A stretch of 64,000 nt of DNA from Thalassospira lucentensis. Its GTDB lineage: Bacteria > Pseudomonadota > Alphaproteobacteria > Rhodospirillales > Thalassospiraceae. A program made the translations under genes and the position numbers. The stretch lies in NCBI RefSeq assembly GCF_032921865.1, contig NZ_CP136684.1, forward strand, positions 2,515,001 through 2,579,000, read 5' to 3'. Shown in pieces: positions 37,540-45,984 of this stretch (within the stretch, counting starts at the first letter, position 1; every line of letters starts with the position of its first letter). The notes beneath the pieces were generated by a model. The model did no database searches. It had not been told where the DNA came from and saw nothing but the letters and a program-made list of their open reading frames with translations.

Positions 37540-38678
37540 ATCACCTCGATTTCGGCCTGGAGGGCGCCGGACGTTTTGATCGCCTGAAGGATGGTGATCA
37601 TGTCGCGCGGGCCAACACCAAGACTGTTCAGGCCGTTGACCAGTTCCTGCAGGCTGACGCCACTTTCAAGCACGCCAAGCTGGTTATCCTCGCCTTCATC
37701 CACTTCGATATTGGTCCGGTCGACAGTTTCGGTCGTGCCGGTCTGGGAGAACGGGGAAGGTTGCGATACCTGCGGGGTCTCTGTGACGCGGATGGTCAGA
37801 TTGCCCTGTGCGATTGCAACGCGGTTGATGCGTACATTTTCGCCCATCACGATCGTGCCGGTGTTTTCGTCAATGACGACGCGTGCGATCTGATCCGGTT
37901 CGACGCGAAGCTGCTCGATGTCGGTCAAAAGAGCCACAACATCCTGATTGTAGCGTTCCGGAATGTTGATGCGAACGGTGCCCGGGTCGCTTGGACGGGC
38001 TGCGACTTCACCAAGATAGGCATTAACGGCTTCGGCGATGCGGCTGGCCGTTGTGAAATCTGGGTTGCGAAGAACAACGGACATGTTCTGCATGGAATTC
38101 AGGTTGAAGTCGATTTCGCGCTCAACGATACCGCCATTGGCGATGCGTGCTGATGTCGGAACTCCCTTGACCACAGTCTGCGCATTGCCGCCGGCAGAAA
38201 ATCCACCAACTGCAAGATTGCCTTGGGCAACAGCGTACACTTCGCCATCCGCGCCCACCATCGGGGTGACAAGAAGCGTACCACCCTGAAGACTTTCGGC
38301 GGTGCCGATTGCGCTGATGGAAACATCAAGGCGCGAACCCTGACGAGAGAAGGGAGGCAGGGTGGCGGTGACCATTACTGCCGCGATATTTTCTGAATCA
38401 ATGTCGTCGATCTGACTGCGTACATTGATACCAAGGCGTTCAAGCATGGCCACAAGGCTTTGGCGGGTGAAGTCGGCATCGCCAAGGTCGTCACCTGTGC
38501 CGTTCAGGCCGACAACAAGGCCGTAACCGACCAGCATGTTGTCACGAACGCCTTCGAAGTCCGCGATATCCTTGATACGCGACTGGGCATTCGCCGGAGC
38601 AACCTGCATCAGGGCAACCATGCCAAGAATGCCAAGTACTGCTGCCTTCACTACATATTTGCCAAGACCTGTGATCAT
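37536..38678 (-). CDS. flgI: Flagellar P-ring protein FlgI
   Basis: 380 residues. A signal peptide (MITGLGKYVVKAAVLGILGMVALMQVAPANAQ) precedes the mature start SRIKDIADFEGVRDN. GYGLVVGLNGTGDDLGDADFTRQSLVAMLERLGI is the P-ring hallmark. The ATG at 38678 gives the signal peptide at the very N-terminus; an upstream frame extension is not supported. A sigma-54 element lies 58 bp upstream. Confidence 0.96.
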   Translation of the reverse strand: MITGLGKYVVKAAVLGILGMVALMQVAPANAQSRIKDIADFEGVRDNMLVGYGLVVGLNGTGDDLGDADFTRQSLVAMLERLGINVRSQIDDIDSENIAAVMVTATLPPFSRQGSRLDVSISAIGTAESLQGGTLLVTPMVGADGEVYAVAQGNLAVGGFSAGGNAQTVVKGVPTSARIANGGIVEREIDFNLNSMQNMSVVLRNPDFTTASRIAEAVNAYLGEVAARPSDPGTVRINIPERYNQDVVALLTDIEQLRVEPDQIARVVIDENTGTIVMGENVRINRVAIAQGNLTIRVTETPQVSQPSPFSQTGTTETVDRTNIEVDEGEDNQLGVLESGVSLQELVNGLNSLGVGPRDMITILQAIKTSGALQAEIEVM

Positions 38679-39031
38679 ATTCTTTGTTCCGCTTCCGGGG
38701 ATGGGAGCCATCCGATACAATTCGGAAACCACTTCTGCGAAAACCGTGCCAGATGACAGAAAGCGGTCGCTTTGGATCGTGGATTGCGCAAGTTGCCGGA
38801 AAATCGGTGCTTGTTTGATGCGCAGAAGAGCTGCACGGCGATAGAAGCATGACGACCCGGCATTTTTTTCCCGTTGCGCCAGGCTGCGCTTTGGGGGAGA
38901 CTTGATCCGGCCCGGTTCACTGTCAAAAGGCTATCCGGATCGGGCCTACGAGCTTTGCAGTGTAGATTGACATTACCAAGGCTGCAGGTTCGACCCGGGA
39001 AAGCTTACCACATAGCAGGCGGAAGTTAAAA
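38679..39031. other. Divergent intergenic region between flgI and fliX
   Basis: 353 bp. The left part holds the sigma-54 promoter of flgI (38736-38751). The right part carries the fliX ribosome-binding site (ggcggaag, about 39020). Nothing else stands out; no clear CtrA box was found on the fliX side. Confidence 0.6.
38736..38751 (-). promoter_or_regulatory. Sigma-54 promoter of the flgI operon
   Basis: Minus strand TGGCACG-GTTT-TCGCA: exact -24, one mismatch at -12 (TCGCA for TTGCA), GG-N10-GC retained. Drives flgI-flgJ-flgN-flgK-flgL. Confidence 0.8.
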
Positions 39032-39475
39032 ATGAAGGTCAGCGGATCCAAGGCAACAGGTACAAACAGCACGTCACGCAAGAAAACATCTGGCGGTGGC
39101 GGTGCTGGTGGTTTTGCCGATGCCATTCGCTCCCTCGATTCCAGCGGCGGAGCAAGCGGAGCCGGTGGTGTGCATAGTGCGGGCACTGTCAGTGCGCTTG
39201 ATGCCCTGCTGGCTTTGCAGCAAAGTGGTGATGCGCTTGACTCCCCGAAAAAACACGCGGTTCTAAGGGCTGAAAGTCTGCTTGAGCAGCTTGAGGGAGT
39301 GCGTGACGCGCTGCTGAGCGGGACTTTGCCTGCCAACCGGTTGCGCCAGCTTGTCGGGCTGCTGGATCAACAACGCGAAAACATTTCCGATCCGGCTCTT
39401 TCTTCTGTGCTGGACGAGATTGATCTGCGTGCGCAGGTGGAACTGGCAAAGCTTGAGGTTTCGGGATTAGCTTGA
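39032..39475 (+). CDS. fliX: Flagellar assembly regulator FliX
   Basis: 147 residues. A Gly/Ser-rich N-terminus is followed by the FliX domain: VSALDALLALQQSGD, LEQLEGVRDALLSGTLP, and the ending LDEIDLRAQVELAKLE. FliX is an alphaproteobacterial trans-acting factor that couples basal-body assembly to FlbD activity. Divergent from flgI. Confidence 0.92.
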   Translation: MKVSGSKATGTNSTSRKKTSGGGGAGGFADAIRSLDSSGGASGAGGVHSAGTVSALDALLALQQSGDALDSPKKHAVLRAESLLEQLEGVRDALLSGTLPANRLRQLVGLLDQQRENISDPALSSVLDEIDLRAQVELAKLEVSGLA

Positions 39476-39562
39476 AATCAGCGGTTTCGAGAATGATTTT
39501 GGTCGTGAAACCCAAGGTTTCGAAGGCTTTCTCACTAATTCAGATTTATTTGTTCAATCAGC

Positions 39563-39591
39563 TTGCACCCATTGCGCGCGCCCTCTATATT
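39563..39591 (+). promoter_or_regulatory. Possible sigma-70-type promoter of the dksA-like gene
   Basis: TTGCAC (39563-39568), 17-bp spacer, TATATT (39586-39591). The -10 is one mismatch from consensus; the -35 is weak. Confidence 0.4.
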
Positions 39592-39624
39592 GCCGCGCGT
39601 TCGATGAGTCCTGTATAGAGGGCG
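39579..39624 (+). repeat. 11-bp inverted repeat around the dksA promoter/ribosome-binding site
   Basis: cgccctctata (39579-39589) and tatagagggcg (39614-39624) are perfect complements, 24 bp apart. The left arm overlaps the predicted -10; the right arm contains the ribosome-binding site (gaggg) of the gene starting at 39628. It may be an operator, or an RNA hairpin that hides the start if transcription begins further upstream. Confidence 0.65.
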
Positions 39625-39627
39625 TAC

Positions 39628-40047
39628 ATGACTATCACGCTACCACCAGACTATCGTCCTGCTGAGGACGAAGAGTTTATGAACCCGCGCCAGCGGGAAT
39701 ATTTCCGGCAGAAGCTTTTGGCCTGGCGGGCTGAACTGCTGCAAGAATCTTCGGAAACATTAGCGAGCCTGCAGGATGGCGGGGGACTTCAGGAACCGGA
39801 TCTGACCGACCGTGCTTCGGCCGAAACAGATCGGGCCTTGGAACTCCGCACTCGTGACAGGGCGCGTAAGCTGATTTCAAAAATTGATGCTGCTTTGCGT
39901 CGAATTGAAGACGGATCATATGGTTACTGCGAAGAAACCGACGAGCCGATCAGCCTTAAAAGACTTGAAGCTCGTCCGATTGCGACCCTGAGCATTGAAG
40001 CCCAGGAACGCCACGAACGGATGGAGCGCACTCGCCGCGACGACTGA
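39628..40047 (+). CDS. dksA: DksA/TraR-family RNA polymerase-binding protein, non-zinc type
   Basis: 139 residues. Coiled-coil tip motif DLTDRA (D58, D61), needed for action at the polymerase secondary channel, is present. The zinc-finger region YGYCEETDEPISL...LEARPIATLSIEA keeps the fold signature, but the four metal positions read Cys101, Thr104, Ser122 and Ala125 instead of four cysteines. This resembles the zinc-independent DksA2 of Pseudomonas. It would be a ppGpp cofactor that tunes rRNA and motility promoters. Downstream of fliX; strong terminator after it. Confidence 0.88.
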   Translation: MTITLPPDYRPAEDEEFMNPRQREYFRQKLLAWRAELLQESSETLASLQDGGGLQEPDLTDRASAETDRALELRTRDRARKLISKIDAALRRIEDGSYGYCEETDEPISLKRLEARPIATLSIEAQERHERMERTRRDD

Positions 40048-40146
40048 TCGCGTCGGGAACAAACAAGGGTCGCGCTTGCGTAGATCCGGCCAAAAGGCAA
40101 AAGCCAAGGCTCTGTGGGGGAATACTGGTTAGGGATAACCAAAATC

Positions 40147-40188
40147 AAAGGTCCGGTTGCGATGCGCAGCCGGACCTTTTTTCTTTTC
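40147..40188 (+). terminator. Terminator of the dksA-like gene
   Basis: 10-bp perfect outer stem aaaggtccgg / ccggaccttt (40147-40156 / 40170-40179), followed by a T-rich tract. About 100 bp after the stop codon. Confidence 0.85.
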
Positions 40189-40206
40189 GGCATGTCTGGG
40201 AACAAT

Positions 40207-40234
40207 AAAACCGGCCTTCGGGAAGGCCGGTTTT
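40207..40234. terminator. Bidirectional terminator, mainly for flgH
   Basis: Perfect 12-bp arms aaaaccggcctt / aaggccggtttt with a 4-base loop. A- and T-flanks on both strands; it lies 54 bp beyond the flgH stop. Confidence 0.88.
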
Positions 40235-40288
40235 GATTGATGGGGACTGCCTGCGGAAACCCAGGAAAATGCAGGCGATCAGGTTTGG

Positions 40289-41062
40289 TCAGAAGGGCAG
40301 GATGACATCCATGATTTCGCTGCCGTAGCGCGGCTGTTGAACATCGGAAATCGTACCGCGCCCACCGTAAGAAATACGTGCTTCGGCGATTTTGTCATAT
40401 TCGACTTCGTTAGCGGAACTGATGTCGGCTGCGCGGATAACGCCCGCGATCTGAACTTCGCGAACTTCGCTGTTCACCCGGATTTCCTGACGGCCATGAA
40501 TGACATAGTTGCCGTTCGGAAGAACCTGAATAACGATGGCTGCTACACGCAGATCAATTGCTTCGTTACGGTCAAGCGTGCCACTGCCTCTGTTGGATGT
40601 CGCGCTGTCCATATCGAACATTGACGACGGGTTGATCGTTTCCGGCAATACTTTGGTGAATTCAGACTCGAGGCCGAAAAGGTTCGGTACTGCAAGGTCC
40701 TCGCTATTGGTGCGCGACCGTGCGGTTGTGTTGGCCAAGGCGGCACTATCCTGCATGTCTACGACAACTGTCAGGATGTCACCGACCTGGTTGGCGCGCT
40801 GATCCTTGAAGAATGAGCGCGCACCGGACCGCCAAAGCGAGTTCGGGTTGCTTTCCGCGACCTGCGGGGCCGGCATTGGCAGGCTCACCGGTCGGTAGGT
40901 CTCGGATTGGGTTGGGTTATCGATTGCCGACAGTTTTGGTGCTTCGCCAACTTCGGAAAGACGCTTCATGGCATTGCAGCCAGAAAGCAGCGCTGTTGCA
41001 CCAACCAAACTGGTTACGAGCACCAGACGGCGAATCGAAATCTGGAAATGATTACCGGGCAT
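40289..41062 (-). CDS. flgH: Flagellar L-ring lipoprotein FlgH
   Basis: 257 residues. Signal peptide with lipobox LLSGC (Cys29) and the L-ring core: SLWRSGARSFFKDQRANQVGDILTVVVDM, GSGTLDRNEAIDLRVAAIVIQVLPNGNYVIHG, and the C-terminal RYGSEIMDVILPF. It forms the outer-membrane ring around the rod. Last gene of the flgF-flgG-flgA-flgH run. Confidence 0.96.
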   Translation of the reverse strand: MPGNHFQISIRRLVLVTSLVGATALLSGCNAMKRLSEVGEAPKLSAIDNPTQSETYRPVSLPMPAPQVAESNPNSLWRSGARSFFKDQRANQVGDILTVVVDMQDSAALANTTARSRTNSEDLAVPNLFGLESEFTKVLPETINPSSMFDMDSATSNRGSGTLDRNEAIDLRVAAIVIQVLPNGNYVIHGRQEIRVNSEVREVQIAGVIRAADISSANEVEYDKIAEARISYGGRGTISDVQQPRYGSEIMDVILPF

Positions 41063-41189
41063 TTATTCCTCCTGGGATTCCTGCCGGTAATTACGCAATC
41101 CTCGTGCCAGATTTCTTGGGTGATTAGGGCAAAGCTTGCCGGGTGTGCAAGTCTTTGAATTTGATCGGGATTGGTTGGTAATTATCTCG

Positions 41190-42176
41190 TTACTGCGACA
41201 TTGCGGGCAGGGCGCGAACCTCATTCTCGGCAACAACTTCCACCTGAATGGTTTTGTTGCTGGTCATGTTCATGACGCGAATGACTGATCCTTTTGCACC
41301 ATCTTCCAGGGCCTTGCCCCGCGCCGTCAGGGACATATTTTCTGTCACCAGCCGGATTGTGACCAGTGCCCCGCGCCTGACCAGGATCGGATTGGAAAAA
41401 TCGCGAAACATCAGGGGTTCGTCGGGTTTGACCGGGCGTAATGCTTCCTTGCCGACGACATCATCAATGTCACTGATGGTACCGGCCGGAAGACGCTCGG
41501 TCCGGATATTCCTGTATTCAACCTGATCGGGGCGGACGACAGCGCCCCGCCGGATTGGTTCCACAACAACCGGTATCTGGGCCAGCGGGAAATATCTGCC
41601 GCTCATACGGTAGGTGCGGCGCTGCGCGGTTTGCGAACCGGTTGTGACATTCGCGATAAACCGGTTGGTTCGCTGGTTGACATCCAATCCGGTAATTTCG
41701 ACTGCGGCCGGGACGTCAACAGGCAGGTGGATTTGAAATGTTTCGCCCGACAGGTCAACATTAAAGGGGGGCTTTATACCGTGATCAACGAGGGCATCTT
41801 TGATGGCATCGGCAATCTCGTCTATCGAGATTGTCTGGCTGGCACGTGTGATCACGATCTGGTCGGCTGCTGTGCGCGGGCGCCATTGCACCTTGTGTCG
41901 TTGGGCAATTCCATAAAGCCAGCGATAATCAAGAACGGTTTGACGTCCCGGTTGCGGAGAGTGGGCGACAGGAATGTCGCTTTGTTCAAGGTCGATGCCG
42001 CTGAAAATATCCCCCAGGGTTACATATTGCCCCTCAACGATCGCATCCGGACGCAACAGGATATTTACATCCATTTCCCGTGTGCCGGATGATGATTGTG
42101 CGTGCGGCTGTCCGGGATTGCTAAGCAACACCGGGAGCAGCAATGCAAGGATAGGGAATATTTGCTGTATTTTCAT
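41190..42176 (-). CDS. flgA: P-ring assembly chaperone FlgA
   Basis: 328 residues. Signal peptide (MKIQQIFPILALLLPVLLSN) then two FlgA halves; the C-terminal SAF domain is marked by RGAVVRPDQVEYRNIRTERLP, VGKEALRPVKPDEPLMFRDFSNP and SNKTIQVEVVAENEVRA. FlgA is a periplasmic chaperone for FlgI. Longer than the enteric protein (about 219) owing to an extra N-terminal domain, common in alphaproteobacteria. Confidence 0.94.
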   Translation of the reverse strand: MKIQQIFPILALLLPVLLSNPGQPHAQSSSGTREMDVNILLRPDAIVEGQYVTLGDIFSGIDLEQSDIPVAHSPQPGRQTVLDYRWLYGIAQRHKVQWRPRTAADQIVITRASQTISIDEIADAIKDALVDHGIKPPFNVDLSGETFQIHLPVDVPAAVEITGLDVNQRTNRFIANVTTGSQTAQRRTYRMSGRYFPLAQIPVVVEPIRRGAVVRPDQVEYRNIRTERLPAGTISDIDDVVGKEALRPVKPDEPLMFRDFSNPILVRRGALVTIRLVTENMSLTARGKALEDGAKGSVIRVMNMTSNKTIQVEVVAENEVRALPAMSQ

Positions 42177-42297
42177 GCGACGACCATAGCACGGAACTGT
42201 GTAAATCGCGTAAATGCAGTTTACGCGGGTAACCGGTTTTTCGGTTACCCGCGCAATTTCTGTCCGAACAGTCCTGTTATCCCTGAGACGAACCGAA

Positions 42298-43083
42298 TTA
42301 ACGCAGGTTACTGACCGCGCTCATCATTTCGTCCGTGGTCGAAATCGATTTCGAGTTCATTTCGTAAGCGCGCTGTGCCTTGATCAGGTTGGTGATTTCC
42401 TGAACCACGTTGACGTTTGACGATTCCAGATAACCCTGTTGGAGGGTACCAAAGCCAACCCCGCCGGGAACCCCGGTTGCCGGGTTACCGGAAGCCTCGG
42501 TTTCAAGGAACAGGTTGTCACCCAAAGCGTCAAGACCTGCCGGATTGATGAAGGTGGCGAGCTGGATCTGACCTAGGTTCTGAAGTGCAACCTGACCATC
42601 GATTTCTGCAAATACTTCACCAGATGTATTGATTGTAACAGAGGTTGCATTGTCCGGCACAGTGATGCCGGGCTGCACGGCAAAGCCGTCTTTGGTGACA
42701 AGCTGGCCATCGGCGTCGAGTTTCAGTGTACCATCCCGGGTATAGGCCGTTTCACCGCTTGGCAAATCAATCTGCAAATAGCCGCGGCCCTGAATGGCAA
42801 CATCAAGTTCGTTTTCGGTGAGTGTCAGTGTGCCTTGTCCCATATAGCGGCCAATTGCGGCAGTTTTTACGCCGAGACCAACCTGGATGCCAACGGGGAC
42901 AATTGTGCCGGTATCCGACGATGGAGACCCGGCGCGACGCAGGTCCTGATAGAGCAGATCCTGAAATTCAGCGCGCTGGCGTTTGTAGCCGGTTGTGGTC
43001 ATGTTGGCGATGTTGTGCGAGGTCACATCCACGTTGGTGGACTGTGCCTGCATGCCAAGGGCTCCAATATCAAGTGACCGCAT
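42298..43083 (-). CDS. flgG: Distal rod protein FlgG
   Basis: 261 residues, the standard length. MRSLDIGALGMQAQSTNVDVTSHNIANMTTTGYKRQRAEFQDLLYQ is typical of FlgG and fixes the ATG at 43083. The C-terminal YLESSNVNVVQEITNLIKAQRAYEMNSK is complete. Follows flgF by 69 bp. Confidence 0.97.
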   Translation of the reverse strand: MRSLDIGALGMQAQSTNVDVTSHNIANMTTTGYKRQRAEFQDLLYQDLRRAGSPSSDTGTIVPVGIQVGLGVKTAAIGRYMGQGTLTLTENELDVAIQGRGYLQIDLPSGETAYTRDGTLKLDADGQLVTKDGFAVQPGITVPDNATSVTINTSGEVFAEIDGQVALQNLGQIQLATFINPAGLDALGDNLFLETEASGNPATGVPGGVGFGTLQQGYLESSNVNVVQEITNLIKAQRAYEMNSKSISTTDEMMSAVSNLR

Positions 43084-43152
43084 CTTCTGTCTCCTGGGTC
43101 TGCGCCGACGGCGCATTTGAATTCTTTATTTCGGGGCGAGGGTCCCGGTTAA

Positions 43153-43914
43153 TCAGGCGCGAACATCGCCCAGTTTGCTGATCATGTTGCGTTGACGTTC
43201 GTTCTCGCTCTCGAGTGACCGCGTCACGGACTGGTAGGTGCGCAACACATCAATCATCTGGGTCATCGAACTGATCGGATTGACGTTGGATTTTTCCAGA
43301 GCACCCTGAACGACGCCGGGATTGTCAACCGGCTGGGCGCCATCGGGATCATTCGGATTGTCCTTGACGACGCTGTAAAGCGAGCTGCCGGTTACATTCA
43401 TTTCCTGAACGTTGTCGAAAGTAACGACCTGCAGCTTGCCAATCTGGCCAATGTCGGTCGAGATACTGCCGTCACCCTTGATTTCGATCAGATTGTCGGC
43501 TTCGTTAAAGAAGATCGGTTGACCGGCATCACTCAGGACCGGGTACCCTTCATTGGTAATCAGCTGACCGCCCGGATCGAGGCTGAAATTGCCATTCCGG
43601 GTATATTGGGTGCCGCTTGGTGTCTGGACGGCAAAGAACATATCCGGCTGGCTCAATGCGACGTCTAGCGGTCGTTCGGTATTTTCAATATTACCCACGC
43701 GTGTATCGCGGAATTGCGCGATATCCTGGACAAGCGAGATTTCACGCTCGCCCCGGAACGGCGCATCCTTGTTCTTCGCGATCCAGTCCGTGAACATCAT
43801 TTTCTCTTCCTTGTACCCGGTCGTGTTCATGTTCGCCAGGTTCTGGGAGATGTTGTTCATCATGCTGCGAAGCGTCTTTTGGCGCGACAAAGCGATGTAG
43901 GTAACGTTTTCCAT
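43153..43914 (-). CDS. flgF: Proximal rod protein FlgF
   Basis: 253 residues. N-terminal YIALSRQKTLRSMMNNISQNLANMNTTGYKEEKMMF and C-terminal GALEKSNVNPISSMTQMIDVLRTYQSVTRSLE are FlgF type. First gene of flgF-flgG-flgA-flgH, with its own sigma-54 promoter 44 bp upstream. Confidence 0.96.
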   Translation of the reverse strand: MENVTYIALSRQKTLRSMMNNISQNLANMNTTGYKEEKMMFTDWIAKNKDAPFRGEREISLVQDIAQFRDTRVGNIENTERPLDVALSQPDMFFAVQTPSGTQYTRNGNFSLDPGGQLITNEGYPVLSDAGQPIFFNEADNLIEIKGDGSISTDIGQIGKLQVVTFDNVQEMNVTGSSLYSVVKDNPNDPDGAQPVDNPGVVQGALEKSNVNPISSMTQMIDVLRTYQSVTRSLESENERQRNMISKLGDVRA

Positions 43915-44253
43915 ATTCTCAGTTTCCCAAATCGGGTCAGTGATCTGGGCAAGCTATCTGCGAAAGGTGTGCCAGTTGATATAACATATTGAAATTAGGG
44001 AAATAATTTGGGGGCGGCATTTGTTGCCCTGCGGAAAGGTTTGGCTTTTTGGAAGAACTTGCCGTGCTATCAGGTTGGGTTGGTCCCTGGAAGGGGTGGC
44101 AACCCTAGGTCCGTATATTAGATTAATAACCATGCCCGCTATTCTGTTGGATGCGGGAAACGGAATTTTAACGTCGAGGCGTTATGCCTCATCATTCCGG
44201 CATAGTGTTTGCTGGACATTGTAACGGGTGTGAAGACGGGATAGTGCAGGCCG
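43915..44253. other. Divergent intergenic region between flgF and fliL
   Basis: 339 bp. It holds the sigma-54 element for flgF (43959-43974). On the fliL side are AT-rich segments with TTAATAACCAT (about 44124) and TTTTAACG (about 44166) that resemble half-sites for CtrA, but no full TTAA-N7-TTAA or GG-N10-GC element could be found for fliL. Confidence 0.55.
43959..43974 (-). promoter_or_regulatory. Sigma-54 promoter of the flgF operon
   Basis: Minus strand TGGCACA-CCTT-TCGCA, with GG-N10-GC. The -12 element TCGCA is the same variant as in the flgI promoter. Confidence 0.8.
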
Positions 44254-44787
44254 ATGGGTGATGATGTCGACGAAATAGAAATGGATGGTGGCGGCGGGCG
44301 CAGTAAAAAGCTGCTCGTTGTTGTTATCTTGCTGGTATTATTGCTTTTGGGTGGTGCTGCGGCTGCGTATTTTACCGGGCTTTTGCAGCCGGTGATTGAT
44401 ATGCTTACCGGTGGTGGAGGCACGCAGACCGAGGAAGTCATTTCGGAAAGCGCAATTGAGGAAGCACCGGGAGTTCCGGAAAATGTCGGCTTTGTTGATC
44501 TTCCTGAAATTCTGGTGAACCTCAATGCCGGTGGTGGCAAGCAAAGCTATCTTAAAATACGTGTCAGTCTGGAAGTGGCCGATCAGGCCATGTTGCCGCA
44601 GATCGAACAGATGATGCCGCGTATTGTCGACAACTTTCAGGTTTATCTTCGCGAGTTGCGCCCAGAAGACCTGGCCGGATCCGAGGGGATGTTCCGCCTG
44701 CGCGAGGAATTGCTGATCCGGGTTAGTGCCGCCGCCAAGCCGGCAAAAATTAACGACGTTCTGTTCAAGGAAATGCTGGTACAATAG
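44254..44787 (+). CDS. fliL: Flagellar basal body-associated protein FliL
   Basis: 177 residues: short acidic cytoplasmic head, one membrane helix (LLVVVILLVLLLLGGAAAAYF), a flexible Gly/Glu stretch, and the periplasmic FliL domain (FVDLPEILVNLNAGGGKQSYLKIRVSLEVAD). FliL rings surround the stator units and modulate torque. Operon with fliM. Confidence 0.95.
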   Translation: MGDDVDEIEMDGGGGRSKKLLVVVILLVLLLLGGAAAAYFTGLLQPVIDMLTGGGGTQTEEVISESAIEEAPGVPENVGFVDLPEILVNLNAGGGKQSYLKIRVSLEVADQAMLPQIEQMMPRIVDNFQVYLRELRPEDLAGSEGMFRLREELLIRVSAAAKPAKINDVLFKEMLVQ

Positions 44788-44856
44788 GGTGCCGGCGACA
44801 ATGCCAGAGCTACCATCAAGAAGGTAACGGGCCAAAGAGCCAGGGACAAATCGCCG

Positions 44857-45984
44857 ATGGCAGATGAAGATGATGATGACGCACTCGCCGCCGAATGGGA
44901 AGCCATGGCCGGTGGTGACGAGGATGGAGATGACGGCGGCGAGGATATGGCCGCCGAATGGGAATCCATGCTTGGTGACGAAGATGGCGGTGGCGAAGAC
45001 GAAGATGTCGGCCCCGGATCCGCGCGTGTTCTGAACCAGGACGAAATTGACAGTCTTCTGGGCTTTGATGACGGATCAGGCTCAGGCGACCAGTCAGGTA
45101 TTCAGGCGATCATCAACTCATCAATGGTCGCCTATGAACGCTTGCCGATGCTCGAAGTTGTTTTCGACCGGCTGGTCCGCATGATGTCAACTTCGTTGCG
45201 TAACTTTACATCGGATAACGTCGAAGTGTCGCTCGATAACATCCTGTCGCTACGCTTCGGGGACTATCTGAACTCGATCCCGTTGCCCGCGATGCTGGGT
45301 GTTTTCAAGGCCGAGGAATGGGATAACTATGGGCTGCTGACGGTCGACTCAGCGCTGATTTATTCAATCGTGGACGTGTTGCTTGGCGGGCGTCGCGGGA
45401 CTGCAGCAATGCGTATCGAAGGGCGTCCCTATACCACGATTGAACGCAACCTTGTTGAGCGAATGATTCATGTGGTTCTTGGGGATCTGTCGGCTGCGTT
45501 TGATCCGCTGAGCCCGGTGACGTTCCGGTTCGAACGCCTTGAAACCAACCCGCGTTTTGCGACCATTGCACGACATGCCAACGCCGCCATCGTGGCGAAG
45601 CTGCGCATTGATATGGAAGATCGTGGTGGTCGTCTGGAACTGCTGATCCCATATGCAACACTGGAGCCGGTTCGTGAACTGTTGCTTCAGATGTTCATGG
45701 GGGAAAAGTTCGGTCGTGACTCGATTTGGGAAAACCATCTGGCGAACGAGTTGTGGCAAACCCACGTCAACCTTCTTGCCGTACTTGATGAACAGATCAT
45801 GTCGCTGGGTGATGTGATTAATCTGGAAGTTGGCAACCGTTTGGTTCTTAATACCAGTCCGACGTCGCCTGTCGAGGTTCGGTGCGGCGATGTGCCCCTG
45901 TTCAAGGGGATGATGGGGCGCAAGGGGGACAGGATCGCGATCCAGGTACGTGACCGGGCGCGGCATAATGAGGAAGACAGTTGA
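44857..45984 (+). CDS. fliM: Flagellar motor switch protein FliM
   Basis: 375 residues. The CheY-binding segment LNQDEIDSLLGF appears only at about residue 60, after an acidic extension with two related units (LAAEWEAM and MAAEWESM). Then the FliM middle domain (SLRNFTSDNVEVSLDNILSLRFGDYLNSIPLPAML, VDVLLGG) and the C-terminal SpoA domain (MSLGDVINLEVGNRLVL, VPLFKGMMGRKGDRIAIQV) follow. Its stop overlaps the next start (TGATG). Confidence 0.96.
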   Translation: MADEDDDDALAAEWEAMAGGDEDGDDGGEDMAAEWESMLGDEDGGGEDEDVGPGSARVLNQDEIDSLLGFDDGSGSGDQSGIQAIINSSMVAYERLPMLEVVFDRLVRMMSTSLRNFTSDNVEVSLDNILSLRFGDYLNSIPLPAMLGVFKAEEWDNYGLLTVDSALIYSIVDVLLGGRRGTAAMRIEGRPYTTIERNLVERMIHVVLGDLSAAFDPLSPVTFRFERLETNPRFATIARHANAAIVAKLRIDMEDRGGRLELLIPYATLEPVRELLLQMFMGEKFGRDSIWENHLANELWQTHVNLLAVLDEQIMSLGDVINLEVGNRLVLNTSPTSPVEVRCGDVPLFKGMMGRKGDRIAIQVRDRARHNEEDS

